NCBI GenBank assembly: GCA_009763385.1
Contig: CM019824.1
Coordinates: forward strand, 151,224,305-151,288,304
Length of the DNA: 64,000 nt
DNA from: Coix lacryma-jobi var. lacryma-jobi
Lineage: Eukaryota > Streptophyta > Magnoliopsida > Poales > Poaceae
Direction of reading: 5' to 3'
In this document: positions 54,379-64,000 of the stretch, one piece after another
How the letters are laid out: every line of letters begins with the position of its first letter
Numbering within the stretch: the first letter of the stretch is position 1
Program-made: the position numbers and the translations under genes
The notes under the pieces: model-generated
Databases searched by the model: none
What the model was told of the DNA's origin: nothing
Seen by the model: only the letters and a program-made list of their open reading frames with translations

Positions 54379-55941
54379 ATGTCGGGCGGAGGTGATGATG
54401 AGAGGAGGACCAAGAGAAGGATGGATCCGCTCAGGGGGAGGAGCAAGCAGCCATCCCGTCGAGGTGGCTCTAGCTCCCAAGGAGATGTTTCAGCGAGGCA
54501 GCAGATCCGGGATGAGGCTCGCCTGCAGATGCAGGGTCGTCAGATTCGGGATGACCTCTATCCCAACACCCCAGAGCACCTGGCAGAGGTCAGCAGAGCA
54601 CACTTGCAGCCCTACACAGAGGATGTGCAGGAGAGGCCACCTCAGGACACCAGGCACAGGCAGCCAGTGTCCTACTATCAGCAGTTCAGCTCGGTCAAGT
54701 CCCAGCGCCAGCACAATCCATACAATGCTCAGAAGGATATGGGCATTGATTACAGGTTCTGGAACGAGTTCCATTCAGATTTCTACCGTTCAGTCCTGTT
54801 CAATGCCAAAAAGTCCAAGATTCTAAGTATGAGATATGTAGATTGGGAGCATCTTGAGGCCAAGACTGACAGTGAGATCAACAGGGTGATAGCTGCATGC
54901 AAGAGAAGAAATATGTATGATTTGATGGGTTTCCAGTACAACTGGAATGTGGAGATCATTTCTCAGTTTCATGCCACTCTATATGTTGATAATATGCTGG
55001 AGGAGATGCACTGGATGACCGAGGGTCGCCACTACAAGGTCACCTATGAGACCTTTAGTAGGATCCTTGGCTTGGGCAGCGATGACAGGCAGTTGGATAA
55101 CCTGCATGATGAGAGGACGCTGACAGACAGTGAGATTGCCCACTTATATGATGATCCTAGCAAGGCTGATGGGTTGGTGAAGGGGCTGAAACCTTTCTAC
55201 TACATGCTCAACAACCTTTTCAGACAGACGCTCAACCCAAAGAGTGGCTCGCACTCCAATTTATATGGATATGGCAGGAACATGTTGGCTAGGATGGCCC
55301 CTCAGGCTACTCCCTTTTCTATATCCAGCTTCATTTGGACCGAGCTTCAGGTTGCAGCAGAGGATGCTAGGAAGGCGGTTCTATATGCACCTTATATCAT
55401 GTTTATGATTGAGATGGTCTCCGGACATTCTTTTGTTAAGGATGGGTTGCATGAGCCGTACAGGGCTGAGAAGAAGAAGGCGGCAGCAGGAGGTTCAGCA
55501 GGGGCAGCAGCTAGTGACAGGCCTGAGAGCTCTCGCCCTTCCTATCAGAGGAAGAAGAAGAGCAAGCTAGCACGATGGATCAAGGCCATCTTTTCTACCT
55601 GCACCTACGCAGCCCAGACAGCGCACCAGGCACTTGTTGAGCAGCGCGCCGAGCGAGAGCGGGCGGGTCGTTCGCCGTTACCTCCACCCCGCTCTCCACC
55701 TCGCTTCGACCTCTCCAGCCTTGATTCAGATGATATTGATGATGATGATGAGGAGGAGCAGGAGGAGATCGTGCCAGTGCCACCTCGTCGTTCTACACGT
55801 GCCTCCACCTCGACCCGCTACACCAGTTCCACACACCGTCAGGGGAAGGCTGTAGTAGAGTCCGACGACGACGATGATGACGATGATGATGAGGAGGAAG
55901 AAGAAGTTCAGTGGGACAAGATAGCTTCGGATGATGAGTGA
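54379..55941 (+). CDS. Copia B env-like third ORF (520 aa)
   Basis: An intact ORF with its own ATG after the linker. Basic polar N-terminus (MSGGGDDERRTKRRMDPL). A folded core at about 110-350 with FWNEFHSDFYRSVLFNAKK, WNVEIISQFHATLYVD and YETFSRILGLG resembles the putative plant transposon protein domain common in the env-position ORF of Sireviruses. A basic helix (RKKKSKLARWIKAIF) precedes Ser/Pro-rich sequence and a strongly acidic tail (Asp/Glu runs about 455-515). I see no clear signal peptide or strong membrane segment, so 'env-like' denotes position, not proven envelope function. Confidence 0.85.
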   Translation: MSGGGDDERRTKRRMDPLRGRSKQPSRRGGSSSQGDVSARQQIRDEARLQMQGRQIRDDLYPNTPEHLAEVSRAHLQPYTEDVQERPPQDTRHRQPVSYYQQFSSVKSQRQHNPYNAQKDMGIDYRFWNEFHSDFYRSVLFNAKKSKILSMRYVDWEHLEAKTDSEINRVIAACKRRNMYDLMGFQYNWNVEIISQFHATLYVDNMLEEMHWMTEGRHYKVTYETFSRILGLGSDDRQLDNLHDERTLTDSEIAHLYDDPSKADGLVKGLKPFYYMLNNLFRQTLNPKSGSHSNLYGYGRNMLARMAPQATPFSISSFIWTELQVAAEDARKAVLYAPYIMFMIEMVSGHSFVKDGLHEPYRAEKKKAAAGGSAGAAASDRPESSRPSYQRKKKSKLARWIKAIFSTCTYAAQTAHQALVEQRAERERAGRSPLPPPRSPPRFDLSSLDSDDIDDDDEEEQEEIVPVPPRRSTRASTSTRYTSSTHRQGKAVVESDDDDDDDDDEEEEEVQWDKIASDDE

Positions 55942-56602
55942 GTGTTTGGACACTCTTCTCTTCTCTCTTTCTCTCCTTTTGGTGACTTGTTGCCAAAGGG
56001 GGAGAATTAGGTGAAGAGAAGGGGGTACATCCACTGTTTCTGCTTCATGTCCCCATCTTTAGTTGTAGTTGAGAGTTGTGAGAGAATCTGATACGATCAA
56101 AACTCTATGTTATGTAATAATACTCTATGGTACTACTTCTTAGGCTTGGATGTGGACATGTATCTTTACCTGCTTATTTAGCTTGTGCTATCCTGTTTAG
56201 ATCAGTTTTGTTATATGCTTTGTGGTTATGTTTTCTGTCCGCTGCGTTTGCTGTCTGTTGCCTGAGCGGCAGTGCCGCTCCAGGGCCGGCAGTGCCGGGC
56301 CCCGGCAGTGCCGCTCTGGCAGAAGACAGCAAACATCTCTGATGTGTGCTTAAACTGTCATTCGCATCACGTATTATTATTGACACAGTTTTATTGCACC
56401 CCACAAAGCTATTAGATGTGAAACTGAACCTATCTCTCACTTTCAAATATGTGAATGTTGGCCTTTAATGCCAAATTGAGATTTCAGCTCTCATTCACAC
56501 ATTTAGGGGGAGGTTTCACACCTAAGCTTCAAAATCTCAGTTTTATACCCTTCTCTTGTAAGCTCTAATTGTGTTGTCATCAATCACCAAAAAGGGGGAG
56601 AT
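55942..56602 (+). other. Copia B 3' untranslated region and polypurine tract
   Basis: Contains three CGGCAGTGCCG copies at 56267, 56286 and 56303. Three purine tracts are present: GGGGGAGAA near 55998, AGGGGGAGG near 56504 and AAAGGGGGAGAT at 56591-56602. The last directly abuts the 3' LTR and is the likely primer. Multiple PPT-like runs are a recognised trait of Sireviruses. Confidence 0.8.
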
Positions 56603-57881
56603 TGTAAGTGCAATCAAGCCCTAATTGTGGGTTTTGGTGATAATGACCACACGATTAGAGGACTAATGAGATTTATGAAGTTGACAAGCAGGTTATGATA
56701 AGAAAGGATGGTGTATATGCGTTGGTGGACCCCTCACACTACATTTCATCGGTTCCGGACTCAAAGTGCTTCAAAGATATTCTATTTTGGTTATTTGAGT
56801 TTTAGGAATGCCGTACTATAAAGGGGGAATGCAAATTCATTGATATGGCTGAATGACATGTGCTCAAACCAACTCAAACCATCCACATTTCCAACCAAAG
56901 ACAGCTGCACTCATTGTAGATCTGTTCCTGTCTGTTTGGTGGGCGCGGCAGTGCCGCTCTAGGCGCGGCAGTGCCGAGCCGCGGCACTACCGGGCTAAGG
57001 CCGGCACTGCCGCGACTTGATTTGCCCGTTGGATGGCAGGGGGTATTTACATCACCCCCTCTGCCCCCCAACGGTTATCCACGACCATTCACTCCACCTA
57101 CCTCCAGACAAGCTCCTTCTTCTCCATTGAAGGCTCTCCAAGCTCCCAACCACCAAAATCTCTATTCCCATTGATTCCAAGTGGTTGAGAGGCTCAAACC
57201 TTCACCAAAGAGGAGCCCTAGCTGAGATCTACTGCCTAGAGCACTTGATTTGAGCCATAGCCGGTGGATTTGCTTCTATTACTCTTGGGTTCTTAGAACC
57301 CTAGCCGGCTAGGCGTCGCCCTAGAGCCTTGCCAACTTGTGTGGCGGCCTAGGGAGGTTTGTAATCACTTGTGCAGCTAGTAAGATTACCCCTCACCTCA
57401 AGGATTTGGTTCCTTGACTTGAGAACGAGGTTGAGTTGCAAAGCTCATGACCTAAGTGGTCAACCTCAACAACGTGGAGGTAGGCAAGCCTTGGTGGCGA
57501 GCTGAACCACGGGATAAATCACTTGTCTCGCGTGCTTGCTTGGTTTCATTATCTATGTTCATGAGCTTGTGATATATTCTAGGGTTTGGCCCGATCTACT
57601 TTATCTTTCATATTTGGCTTGGAGTAGTTGTTTCTGCTGGTTCATATAGTCTATTGTTACATTCCTATTCATATAGAATCTGCAGATTGTGGTTAGATTT
57701 CGAATTGCAGCTTCTGGTCTTCATCTGCACGGCAGTACCGCACTGAGGCCGGCAGTGCCGGGGAGCGGCAGTGCCGGGCACAGGGCGGTAGTGCCGGGCC
57801 TATCTAATTTAGTTTTAAGCTGTGATTTTTGACAGGCCTATTCACCCCCCCCCCCCCCTCTAGGCCATACAGGTCCTTACA
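56603..57881 (+). repeat. Copia B 3' LTR
   Basis: 1279 bp. Against the 5' LTR it has a 20-bp insertion (one more motif unit, around 56957-56976), one neighbouring substitution and a C-run of 14 instead of 8 near 57845. Otherwise I see no difference. Confidence 0.95.
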
Positions 57882-57954
57882 ACAGTAAAAGCCAAAATAG
57901 ACTAAATATAGCCTGAATGATCCTAAAAACCCCTCGAAGGAGATAATAAAGAAC

Positions 57955-58494
57955 CTAAAGCAGACGGTATCCTACCGCAAGGGTGGTCTTAAGAATCCAA
58001 AAGAGGTTGCTCAGAAGAGATAGATGTATCCCAACCTCTATTGCTCTCGCGTAAAGCCTTTTTTTTACGCGACAGGAAAAAGTGACTACGAATTCCCCTT
58101 TTTGTTTGCGAATCCCTGTTTGTATCCTTTGAGCGCACGCCCATAAGTAGCGATCAAGGAAATCGATCAAACGATCCCAATACCGTGAAAGAGAAACTTC
58201 CCAGATCCAGGGAAGCTTATCATAAAGGGCTTCAACAAGGGGTTTTATTCGTTCTTTGAGCAAAAAGATAAAGATCGGATAGATTCGAACCGCAATTGCA
58301 AAGGTAATAACTACTATGCCAGCCCAAATCATGATCTTCACCAACTTGGATTTGGTTCTCTCGCGAAAATCGCGAGTTGCAGAGATGAGAACCATGAAAA
58401 GCAAGATCCCGAATAAGAAAATAGAAACCGAGGAAACCACAAGAGTGAAGACTAGTAGAGTCTCATCTTTTGTCATTCTTTGCTCCTTTTTCAC
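57955..58494 (-). CDS. Plastid hypothetical membrane ORF copy (179 aa), intact
   Basis: MKKEQRMTKDETLLVF start; two hydrophobic segments at about residues 12-35 (FTLVVSSVSIFLFGILLFMV) and 50-75 (IMIWAGIVVITFAIAVRIYPIF), then a basic soluble part. It matches what I remember as the grass plastid hypothetical ORF of about 170-180 codons near trnL-CAA. As nuclear-inserted plastid DNA it is probably not expressed; the ORF is intact, which suggests the insertion is young. Function unknown even in plastids. Confidence 0.55.
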   Translation of the reverse strand: MKKEQRMTKDETLLVFTLVVSSVSIFLFGILLFMVLISATRDFRERTKSKLVKIMIWAGIVVITFAIAVRIYPIFIFLLKERIKPLVEALYDKLPWIWEVSLSRYWDRLIDFLDRYLWACAQRIQTGIRKQKGEFVVTFSCRVKKRLYARAIEVGIHLSLLSNLFWILKTTLAVGYRLL

Positions 58495-58536
58495 TCAATG
58501 ATTCATTCGAATTTCCCAACCAAAAATTCTATATGT

Positions 58537-58848
58537 CTATTCTATGATATTTCTATATATATAGAATATGATATCTAATATGACACCCGATTTGTCAAAG
58601 GGATTGGATTGGTGACTTACCCATTCAGTGACTTTGGCACTGGACGTTCCAAAAACGGGTACTATCCGATCGGGTGAATTAGAGAATAGACAGAGGTCCG
58701 TTGGCATTTCAACTTCTCTTCTCCTTTCAGGCCTATCCAAAAGAGAATCCAGGACCTCTTGGTCCTGAATATCAGAATAGGACGAACGAACCGGCCTCCG
58801 CGGATATCTTTGCTTCGGAACAAAACAATTAGCATTAGGCTCGGTCAA
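58537..58848 (-). CDS. Plastid-derived short ORF (103 aa), unknown
   Basis: Contains VPVFGTSSAKVTEWVSHQSNPFDKSG. Likely part of a plastid hypothetical frame or ycf2-region relic carried in the NUPT. No function assigned; expression not expected. Confidence 0.35.
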   Translation of the reverse strand: MTEPNANCFVPKQRYPRRPVRSSYSDIQDQEVLDSLLDRPERRREVEMPTDLCLFSNSPDRIVPVFGTSSAKVTEWVSHQSNPFDKSGVILDIIFYIYRNIIE

Positions 58849-59010
58849 CTGGAATGTGTATTATCCATATGGGAGATCTTCCAATCGAGAAGATCCATCG
58901 ATCTGAGACGAAGAGAAAGGGCCCATTTTCTTTACTTATTCAGTTAAACCAAGGATTCGTTATGGAAACAGATAGCAACAACCATTTCATCAGACATGCG
59001 TATTTTTGAT

Positions 59011-59355
59011 TATCCGGTGGATTTACACAGTTTCATTAATGCAAATTGTTTGATGTAGTTAGTACTCAGGTTATTCGACGCTCAAGAATTCTTATTTAGG
59101 CAGTTCATATCATCCCATACATAGTGTTTTGATCTAAGATTGCAAGTGTGGACACACACGAGTGGGAGATGCATGCAGCTACGCGGGTGAGAGATGCATG
59201 CAGTATATTTTTTGAAACGTAGGAAAACTTTAAAATAGGATAACTTTCTTGTTAAATATTTATTTTTAATTCCGTTTGCATCATTAGGTTTATTATAACG
59301 AGATCTATAAAAGTAGATCCATCTTGAATATATTTTAAAATATTTTTTTAACGAT
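59011..59355. other. Spacer, nothing recognised
   Basis: AT-rich. A short direct repeat (GGGAGATGCATGCAG, GTGAGAGATGCATGCAG) occurs at 59164-59200. Confidence 0.5.
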
Positions 59356-60850
59356 AAAGTTTCGCTCTTAAGGATATAAAGTTTCATATGTTACAGTACA
59401 AAGTTTCATACGTTATAATATAATACGAAGTTTATAATGTAAAAGATCAAATTTTTAAATTTTGGTGTAGAGTTTTAGAAATTGTAAAGTTTTTAAACCT
59501 AACAGTACAAAGTTTATACTGTTTTAAATATGTTGGTAAAAGTTTCTATATTTAAAATATAAAGTTAGAAATTATAAGGTTTAAATCTTGAAATACAAGG
59601 TTTAAAATATGTTAGTATAAAGTTCTTGTATTCAAAAATAAAATTTTAAAGCTAGAAATATAAAGTTTCAAATGTGTCGGTACAAATTTTCTCAATTTTA
59701 AAAAATAAATTTAAAATTAAAACATTTAAATTTAAAATACAAAGTTGACAATTGCCTGGCAGTGCAATATTTTTTTATAGCAACAACAAAGTTTTGCATT
59801 GTCATAGTTTAATATTTTTTTTTTAAATTTTGAGTATAAAGTCTTTAACCTCGCATTACATTATTTATAATATGTTAGTTCAAAGCTTTAAATATAGAGC
59901 TCCCTAAGTCTGTAATGCGATAGTCCAAAATTTTTATTTAATTTTAAGTGTAAAGTCTTCAACTCAGTACAATGTTTGTAATATCGTAATTTAAAGTGTT
60001 AACTAGAAAGCACAAAGTTTGTAATATTATAGTTCAAAGTTTATATATTTCTAGATAAAAAGATTTGCATCCTAACAATATAAAGTTTATAATGTGATAA
60101 TTTAAAGTTTTTAACCTACTATTACAAAGTTTTATAATATAATATTTTAAAGTTTTTCATAATTTCCAAGTGTAAGGTTCTAAATTTAGCAATACAAAGT
60201 TTGTAATGTCACCATTGAAAGTTATGTAAATTCTAAGTGTAAAGTTTTGAACCTTGCAATTCAAAGTTTGCAGTCATATTTTATATTGTTAGGTTTTAAA
60301 GTTATTAGAACAAAGTTTATATTGTTATAATCTAAAGTTTTTATTTAATTTTTGAATATAAAGTTTTTCACCAAGCAATACTAAGTTTTGTGATTTTTTT
60401 AAAGCATAAATTATGAGTTAAAGTTTTCAACTTACAAATATAAAGTTCTAATATACGACTTTTATACCTAATAGTTTAAAGTTTATAATATGATGATTTA
60501 AATATTATAATTTTTTAGTGTAAAGTTTTAGAGCTATTAGTACAAAAGTTTATAATATGATAATTTAAAGTATTAAATCTAGCAGTATAAAGTTTTTCTA
60601 GTGTGATAGTTCAAAGTTGATATAAATTCCGAGTGCAAAATTTTTAACCTAGTAGTATAAAGTTTTATAATGTTATAGTGGAAAGTTTTGAATCTATTTG
60701 TATAAAGTTTTTTTAAATATCATAGAACAAATTGTTTGAACCTAACATTATAAATTTTGTGATGTCATAATTGTAGGTTTTAAAATTCTTAGTATAAAGT
60801 TATGATCCTAGCAGCACAAAATAGTTCAAATATTATGGAACGTATAAGAT
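59356..60850. repeat. AAAGTTT-rich degenerate minisatellite, ~1.5 kb
   Basis: The word AAAGTTT (or AAAGTTC/AAAGTAT/AAAGCTT) recurs roughly every 20-40 bases for 1.5 kb. It often sits in a composite of the type TACAAAGTTTATAATRT then ATAGTTYAAAGTTTTTAA. Too diverged for a fixed period by eye. No coding in any frame. Confidence 0.7.
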
Positions 60851-60875
60851 ATATTATTTTAAAAATAGTACTTTT

Positions 60876-61575
60876 GTATCCATATGCATGTCAAACCATC
60901 CCCGCCCTTTTCTTCTCCCACAAACCCGTTGTCCCCAAAGAGAAAAAATAGCTCGTAGAAATTCAAAAGATCTATTAGTTTTGAATCTAGACAGAAGAAA
61001 ACTAGACCCCAAAAGCTAAATATACCTTGTACGCTGAGTAGCAGAAACTAGACAAGAGAATCATACATAACAAAAAGATAGACAGGAGAACCAGGAGTAG
61101 CAGAAAACAGAAACGTGCGTCTGTAACTCGTACGTGCGTCGCTACCCGTGCCGGCGCGTACGCGTCGCTATTGTTCGTAGCGGTCACGCGCGCAGCAAGT
61201 CCCCGTATTTACAAACTATTTTTTTTATTTATTTGTATCAGTTCAATTATTAATCTTATACAAAGTATTATGCAACATACGATATTATAAATTTTGAAAT
61301 ATCACTTCTGCATCTGTATAGATATCAAACTATCCCCCACCCTTTTCATCTCCCATAAACCCGTTATCCCGAAAGAGAGAAAAAAACTCGTAGAGTCTAA
61401 ATTGGCTCATCGATCCAAAATCCAGACACGAGAAACACAAACACTGGACGTGGGAAGAGAGAAACAGATCGTCGAGTATCCGTGCGCTGCTATTCTTTTC
61501 CCGTGCATGTGCGTCGGTAGCGCTACGAGCGCACGCGCGTCGAGGAAGAGCGGCCGTAGCAACACAACACAAGCA
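60876..61575. repeat. Diverged direct duplication, ~430 bp apart
   Basis: The segment 60876-60965 (ATGTCAAACCATCCCCGCCC, CTCCCACAAACCCGTT) recurs at 61308-61395 (ATATCAAACTATCCCCCACC, CTCCCATAAACCCGTT). Both are followed further on by a GC-rich CGTGCGTCG-type block (61110-61200; 61455-61560). Confidence 0.65.
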
Positions 61576-61715
61576 AATCGTAATACAATACTAGATTGAA
61601 AGTTTATGTCAACACTAAATCATCATAATACAGTACTAGATTAAAAGTTCATGCCAACACTAAATCATAATACGGTACTAGATTAAAAGTTCATGCCAAC
61701 GCTAAATCGTAATAC
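61576..61715. repeat. ~45-bp tandem repeat, three copies
   Basis: The unit TACTAGATTRAAAGTTYATG...AACRCTAAATCRT repeats at about 61576, 61617 and 61663. Confidence 0.8.
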
Positions 61716-62030
61716 TATTATTAGTGAACTACCCAATGAGATTATAAAGGATTAACCTCCTCCCTGTAGAGGATTGGAAGTTACTCTTCTTTGAGACAAC
61801 ACAGGCACGACCCTCTAAAAAAATAACGAACCGTGACAACGTAACTTTGCAGAACCTTCTACTATATAGTACTGATACAAGTATCGGAGTAATTAAAAGA
61901 ACATGTCACAATGTTGAAACCAAGAAGATGACATTGTTTAGTCTTTCTGGAATAAAAAAAAACAAACCATAGAGCCTTGCCATTGTTCAGCTCAATTATT
62001 ATTGTATTGCTCAAGGATCATCTTAATCAT

Positions 62031-64000
62031 CTAAGAAGTTTTTTGTCCATCACTCTCCTTACCATGTCCTGGATGTAGCATAGATCAATCAAAGTTAGCG
62101 ATTGCACTGATAGAATGCAAAACAACATGTATGTTACCAATGCACAATAGCTAAAATGAAAATGAGGGAGAGAGAGGGATGAACTTGCACCGAAAACAAG
62201 ATTGACAAAAGATGAAAAAACCAAACAAGTAAACAATCAAACCATTCATTACAGGGTTGTGGTCTGCAAATTTTTTCCCTAATGGAAAGATGTAAAATAA
62301 CAAGGTCTAGTCAATTCTGTTCGTTGATAGTTTCTCTTAATCTAGTACTCCCTCCCAAGCTTCAACTTGTTGTAAGGTGCAGTTTGAGTCTATGCGGTCT
62401 CCAGAATTTCTCTTGTAGTATATCTTTTTAAAAAGACCACAGTCACAGGAAAGTAGTTCTAGGCCTCAGTATACCATGACGCCAAATTTGGTCTTTCCCA
62501 TGATTTTTTTTTTGCCACTATTTGGTCGGAGGCCACTTTTTTCCTAAGAACACTTTGACCAGCCAATACATTTCAATCCCATTAAGTGGGGGCCCCCAAA
62601 TGATCGCCTCAAGTTTGGCTGATCCAAAATGTTAGCACAGTCATGTATCATGAAGAATTCACTCTAGCATCAATTGTTTTTTTTTAAAAAAAAATCTAGC
62701 ATCAATCAGTTTTTCTAAGGTCATGAAGTCTGCACATTGAAGAAATATGAGCACAACTTAAAAAAACATATGATGTATAAAACTAATACCTGATATGCTT
62801 TGGGCTTCACAAGAATGGACCAACATACCTTTGACTTGAATATGTTCTCTTCGACAGTCCTCCACAGCTTTGATCAGGATTGACCTCTCTCTCCGAAGAG
62901 CACTCAATTCTATGTCCAATTCTTCCAATCTCGGATACGCCCAAAAATAGATAACCGCCGCAGTTCCAAACAGCGTTAAGTAAGACAATCTAGGTGCAAT
63001 TGTCACGTATAAAGGCTCTGCACTGAAAATCACACAAGCGCAAGTGGAGTTTTTGTTATTACATACTACTACAAAACATTTGTAGGTCCAAAAGTTGAAA
63101 ATAATTCATGATATGACTCTCCATAGTGGGAACTGATTTGTGGTTTTTGTCTTGATGACATGTGGTTGAGGGGTCATGATTTAGTGAGATGTGAATCAGT
63201 AAATCCTTAGTTTATTTATTATTATACAATTGCATATCCTCAAATTATCACATGGTGGAACAAGCGAAGTTCTTACCTGTGTGATCCACCAGGGGCATTC
63301 TTGTTCTGACCGAGATTCTGAATAATATGATGATGATTACGGAAAAGAACACATCAAACAACATATATAATGGAAGAAATTGAATAAACAGATGTAATAT
63401 ATACACCAGCCATAAAAATAAGTCTCTAATTTAGCTTCGGTTTGTTTTCCTATTAGAATATATCTATTGAATTAAATCTAAAATATTTTAAGTATTGCGT
63501 ATGAAAGTTGTCTACCCATATTATGTTTATATTCAGAGAGTAATAAATGTTTCAAAGTTACAGATAACCAAAGTTTGAGTAGTATTTGTGGGTAGCTTAT
63601 AAGAGGGATTAAATAAATTGAACAGTACTACAGCAGTCTATTATATATATGTTATTATGAACTACAGGGATCTGTGTTGTCTAAAGCATGAACACAATTG
63701 TTTTAATTACATAAACCTATATTTATTATCTCCGTTTCTCGATCAGTTGAAACATCTGATGATTGCAAAGTTAAGACCTCATTTGATAGCCTATGTGGTT
63801 GGTTCGCCCCAGCGACGCCAACCTCGACCTCATCCTCCATATCTCAGGTATGTCTAACACTGAAAGTAACGCAATACAAAATTGCTAAGAGCAGAGCCCG
63901 TACCTTGTCGTTGATTGGCGGCGGCGTTGAGCCGCTAGGGGCAGAGGAAGAAGAGCTAAAAGGCTGTCGTGAGCTGCTTGTTGGTCCAGGCCGACGGCCA
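62031..64000 (-). CDS. 3' part of an unrecognised single-pass membrane protein gene (5' end beyond window)
   Basis: Four minus-strand exons join in phase: 63904->64000 (partial), 63277-63317, 62829-63022 and 62031-62068, with donors GTACGG, GTAAGA, GTATGT and acceptors ATTCAG, TTTCAG, ATCCAG. The visible protein begins Ser/Pro-rich (PFSSSSSAPSGSTPPP). A membrane segment follows (LSYLTLFGTAAVIYFWAY), then a charged coiled coil (LEELDIELSALRRERSILI, VEDCRREHIQ) and a polar C-terminus KESDGQKTS. Splice phases support a real gene. The family is not recognised; a tail of a small organelle or endomembrane protein is possible. The last exon is the least certain. Confidence 0.6.

Larger units (their letters stand above)
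45967..57881 (+). mobile_element. Copia B: complete Sirevirus-like Ty1/copia element with env-like ORF
   Basis: 11.9 kb. LTRs of 1253 and 1279 bp (TGTAAG...TTACA), perfect 5-bp duplication ACAGT, near-perfect Met primer site, uninterrupted gag, uninterrupted pol, a long linker, an env-like third ORF and a purine tract before the 3' LTR. This is the Sirevirus layout. The LTRs are nearly identical apart from one 20-bp repeat unit, a C-run length change and a substitution or so, so the insertion is recent and the element may still be competent. It is inserted into plastid-derived nuclear DNA. Clusters of CGGCAGTGCCG occur in LTRs, gag, pol, linker and 3' UTR. Confidence 0.95.
57882..59010 (-). 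other. Plastid-derived DNA (NUPT), right part
   Basis: Continuation of the plastid inverted-repeat region beyond trnL-CAA (the grass region where ycf2 has decayed). It contains two ORFs on the minus strand. Right boundary uncertain, between about 59000 and 59060, where the sequence turns to AT-rich nuclear DNA. Confidence 0.7.

Noticed and set aside
59356..60850. CRISPR-like array of regular repeats
   Set aside because: Spacing is irregular, repeats are 7-nt words in AT-rich plant DNA, and no cas genes would be expected.

Overview
The window is nuclear DNA of a grass (Poaceae). Evidence: dense nested LTR retrotransposons, many Tourist- and Stowaway-like MITEs, a Helitron, GC-rich first exons beside AT-rich intergenic DNA, a GC-rich intronless U-box gene, and a plastid insertion with the grass arrangement (trnL-CAA beside a hypothetical membrane ORF). 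A panicoid grass is plausible; the species cannot be fixed by eye.

Layout. 1-17679: minus-strand Sirevirus-like Copia element (Copia A, 3' part beyond the left edge), its gag split by a complete gypsy element (6091-15706, TSD ATAGC). The gypsy element keeps only gag-protease and carries two intron-containing plus-strand genes. 17711-24496: Helitron on the minus strand with one 5' end, two candidate 3' ends and a cullin-like exon. 24497-25725: spacer with a tandem repeat and a MITE. 25726-28545: complete six-exon CREG-like gene. 28927-34359: degenerate Copia element (Copia C, TSD ACGTC). 34668-34877: LINE remnant. 35749-37350: U-box/ARM E3 ligase gene, minus strand. 38058-39619: foldback element whose arms carry GGCGCC palindromes and tRNA-like pol III boxes. 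40058-44405: MITEs and a Pack-type element with a broken C2H2 zinc-finger fragment. 45301-59010: plastid DNA (NUPT) split by a complete, apparently intact Sirevirus-like element (Copia B, 45967-57881, TSD ACAGT). 59356-60850: AAAGTTT-rich degenerate minisatellite. 62031-64000: 3' part of an unrecognised minus-strand membrane-protein gene.

Only three loci look like ordinary host genes: the CREG-like gene, the U-box gene and the gene cut by the right edge. Almost everything else is mobile or repeat-derived. The strongest candidate for something under-described is in the two Sirevirus-like elements. Each carries its own 11-nt odd palindrome (CGGCAGTGCCG in Copia B; GCATCSGATGC in Copia A), scattered at corresponding places: LTR leader and pol-env linker, and in Copia B also inside gag and pol. 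In Copia B the two LTRs already differ by one 20-bp unit carrying the motif. The same elements have splice-acceptor-like sites just before pol and before the env-like ORF.
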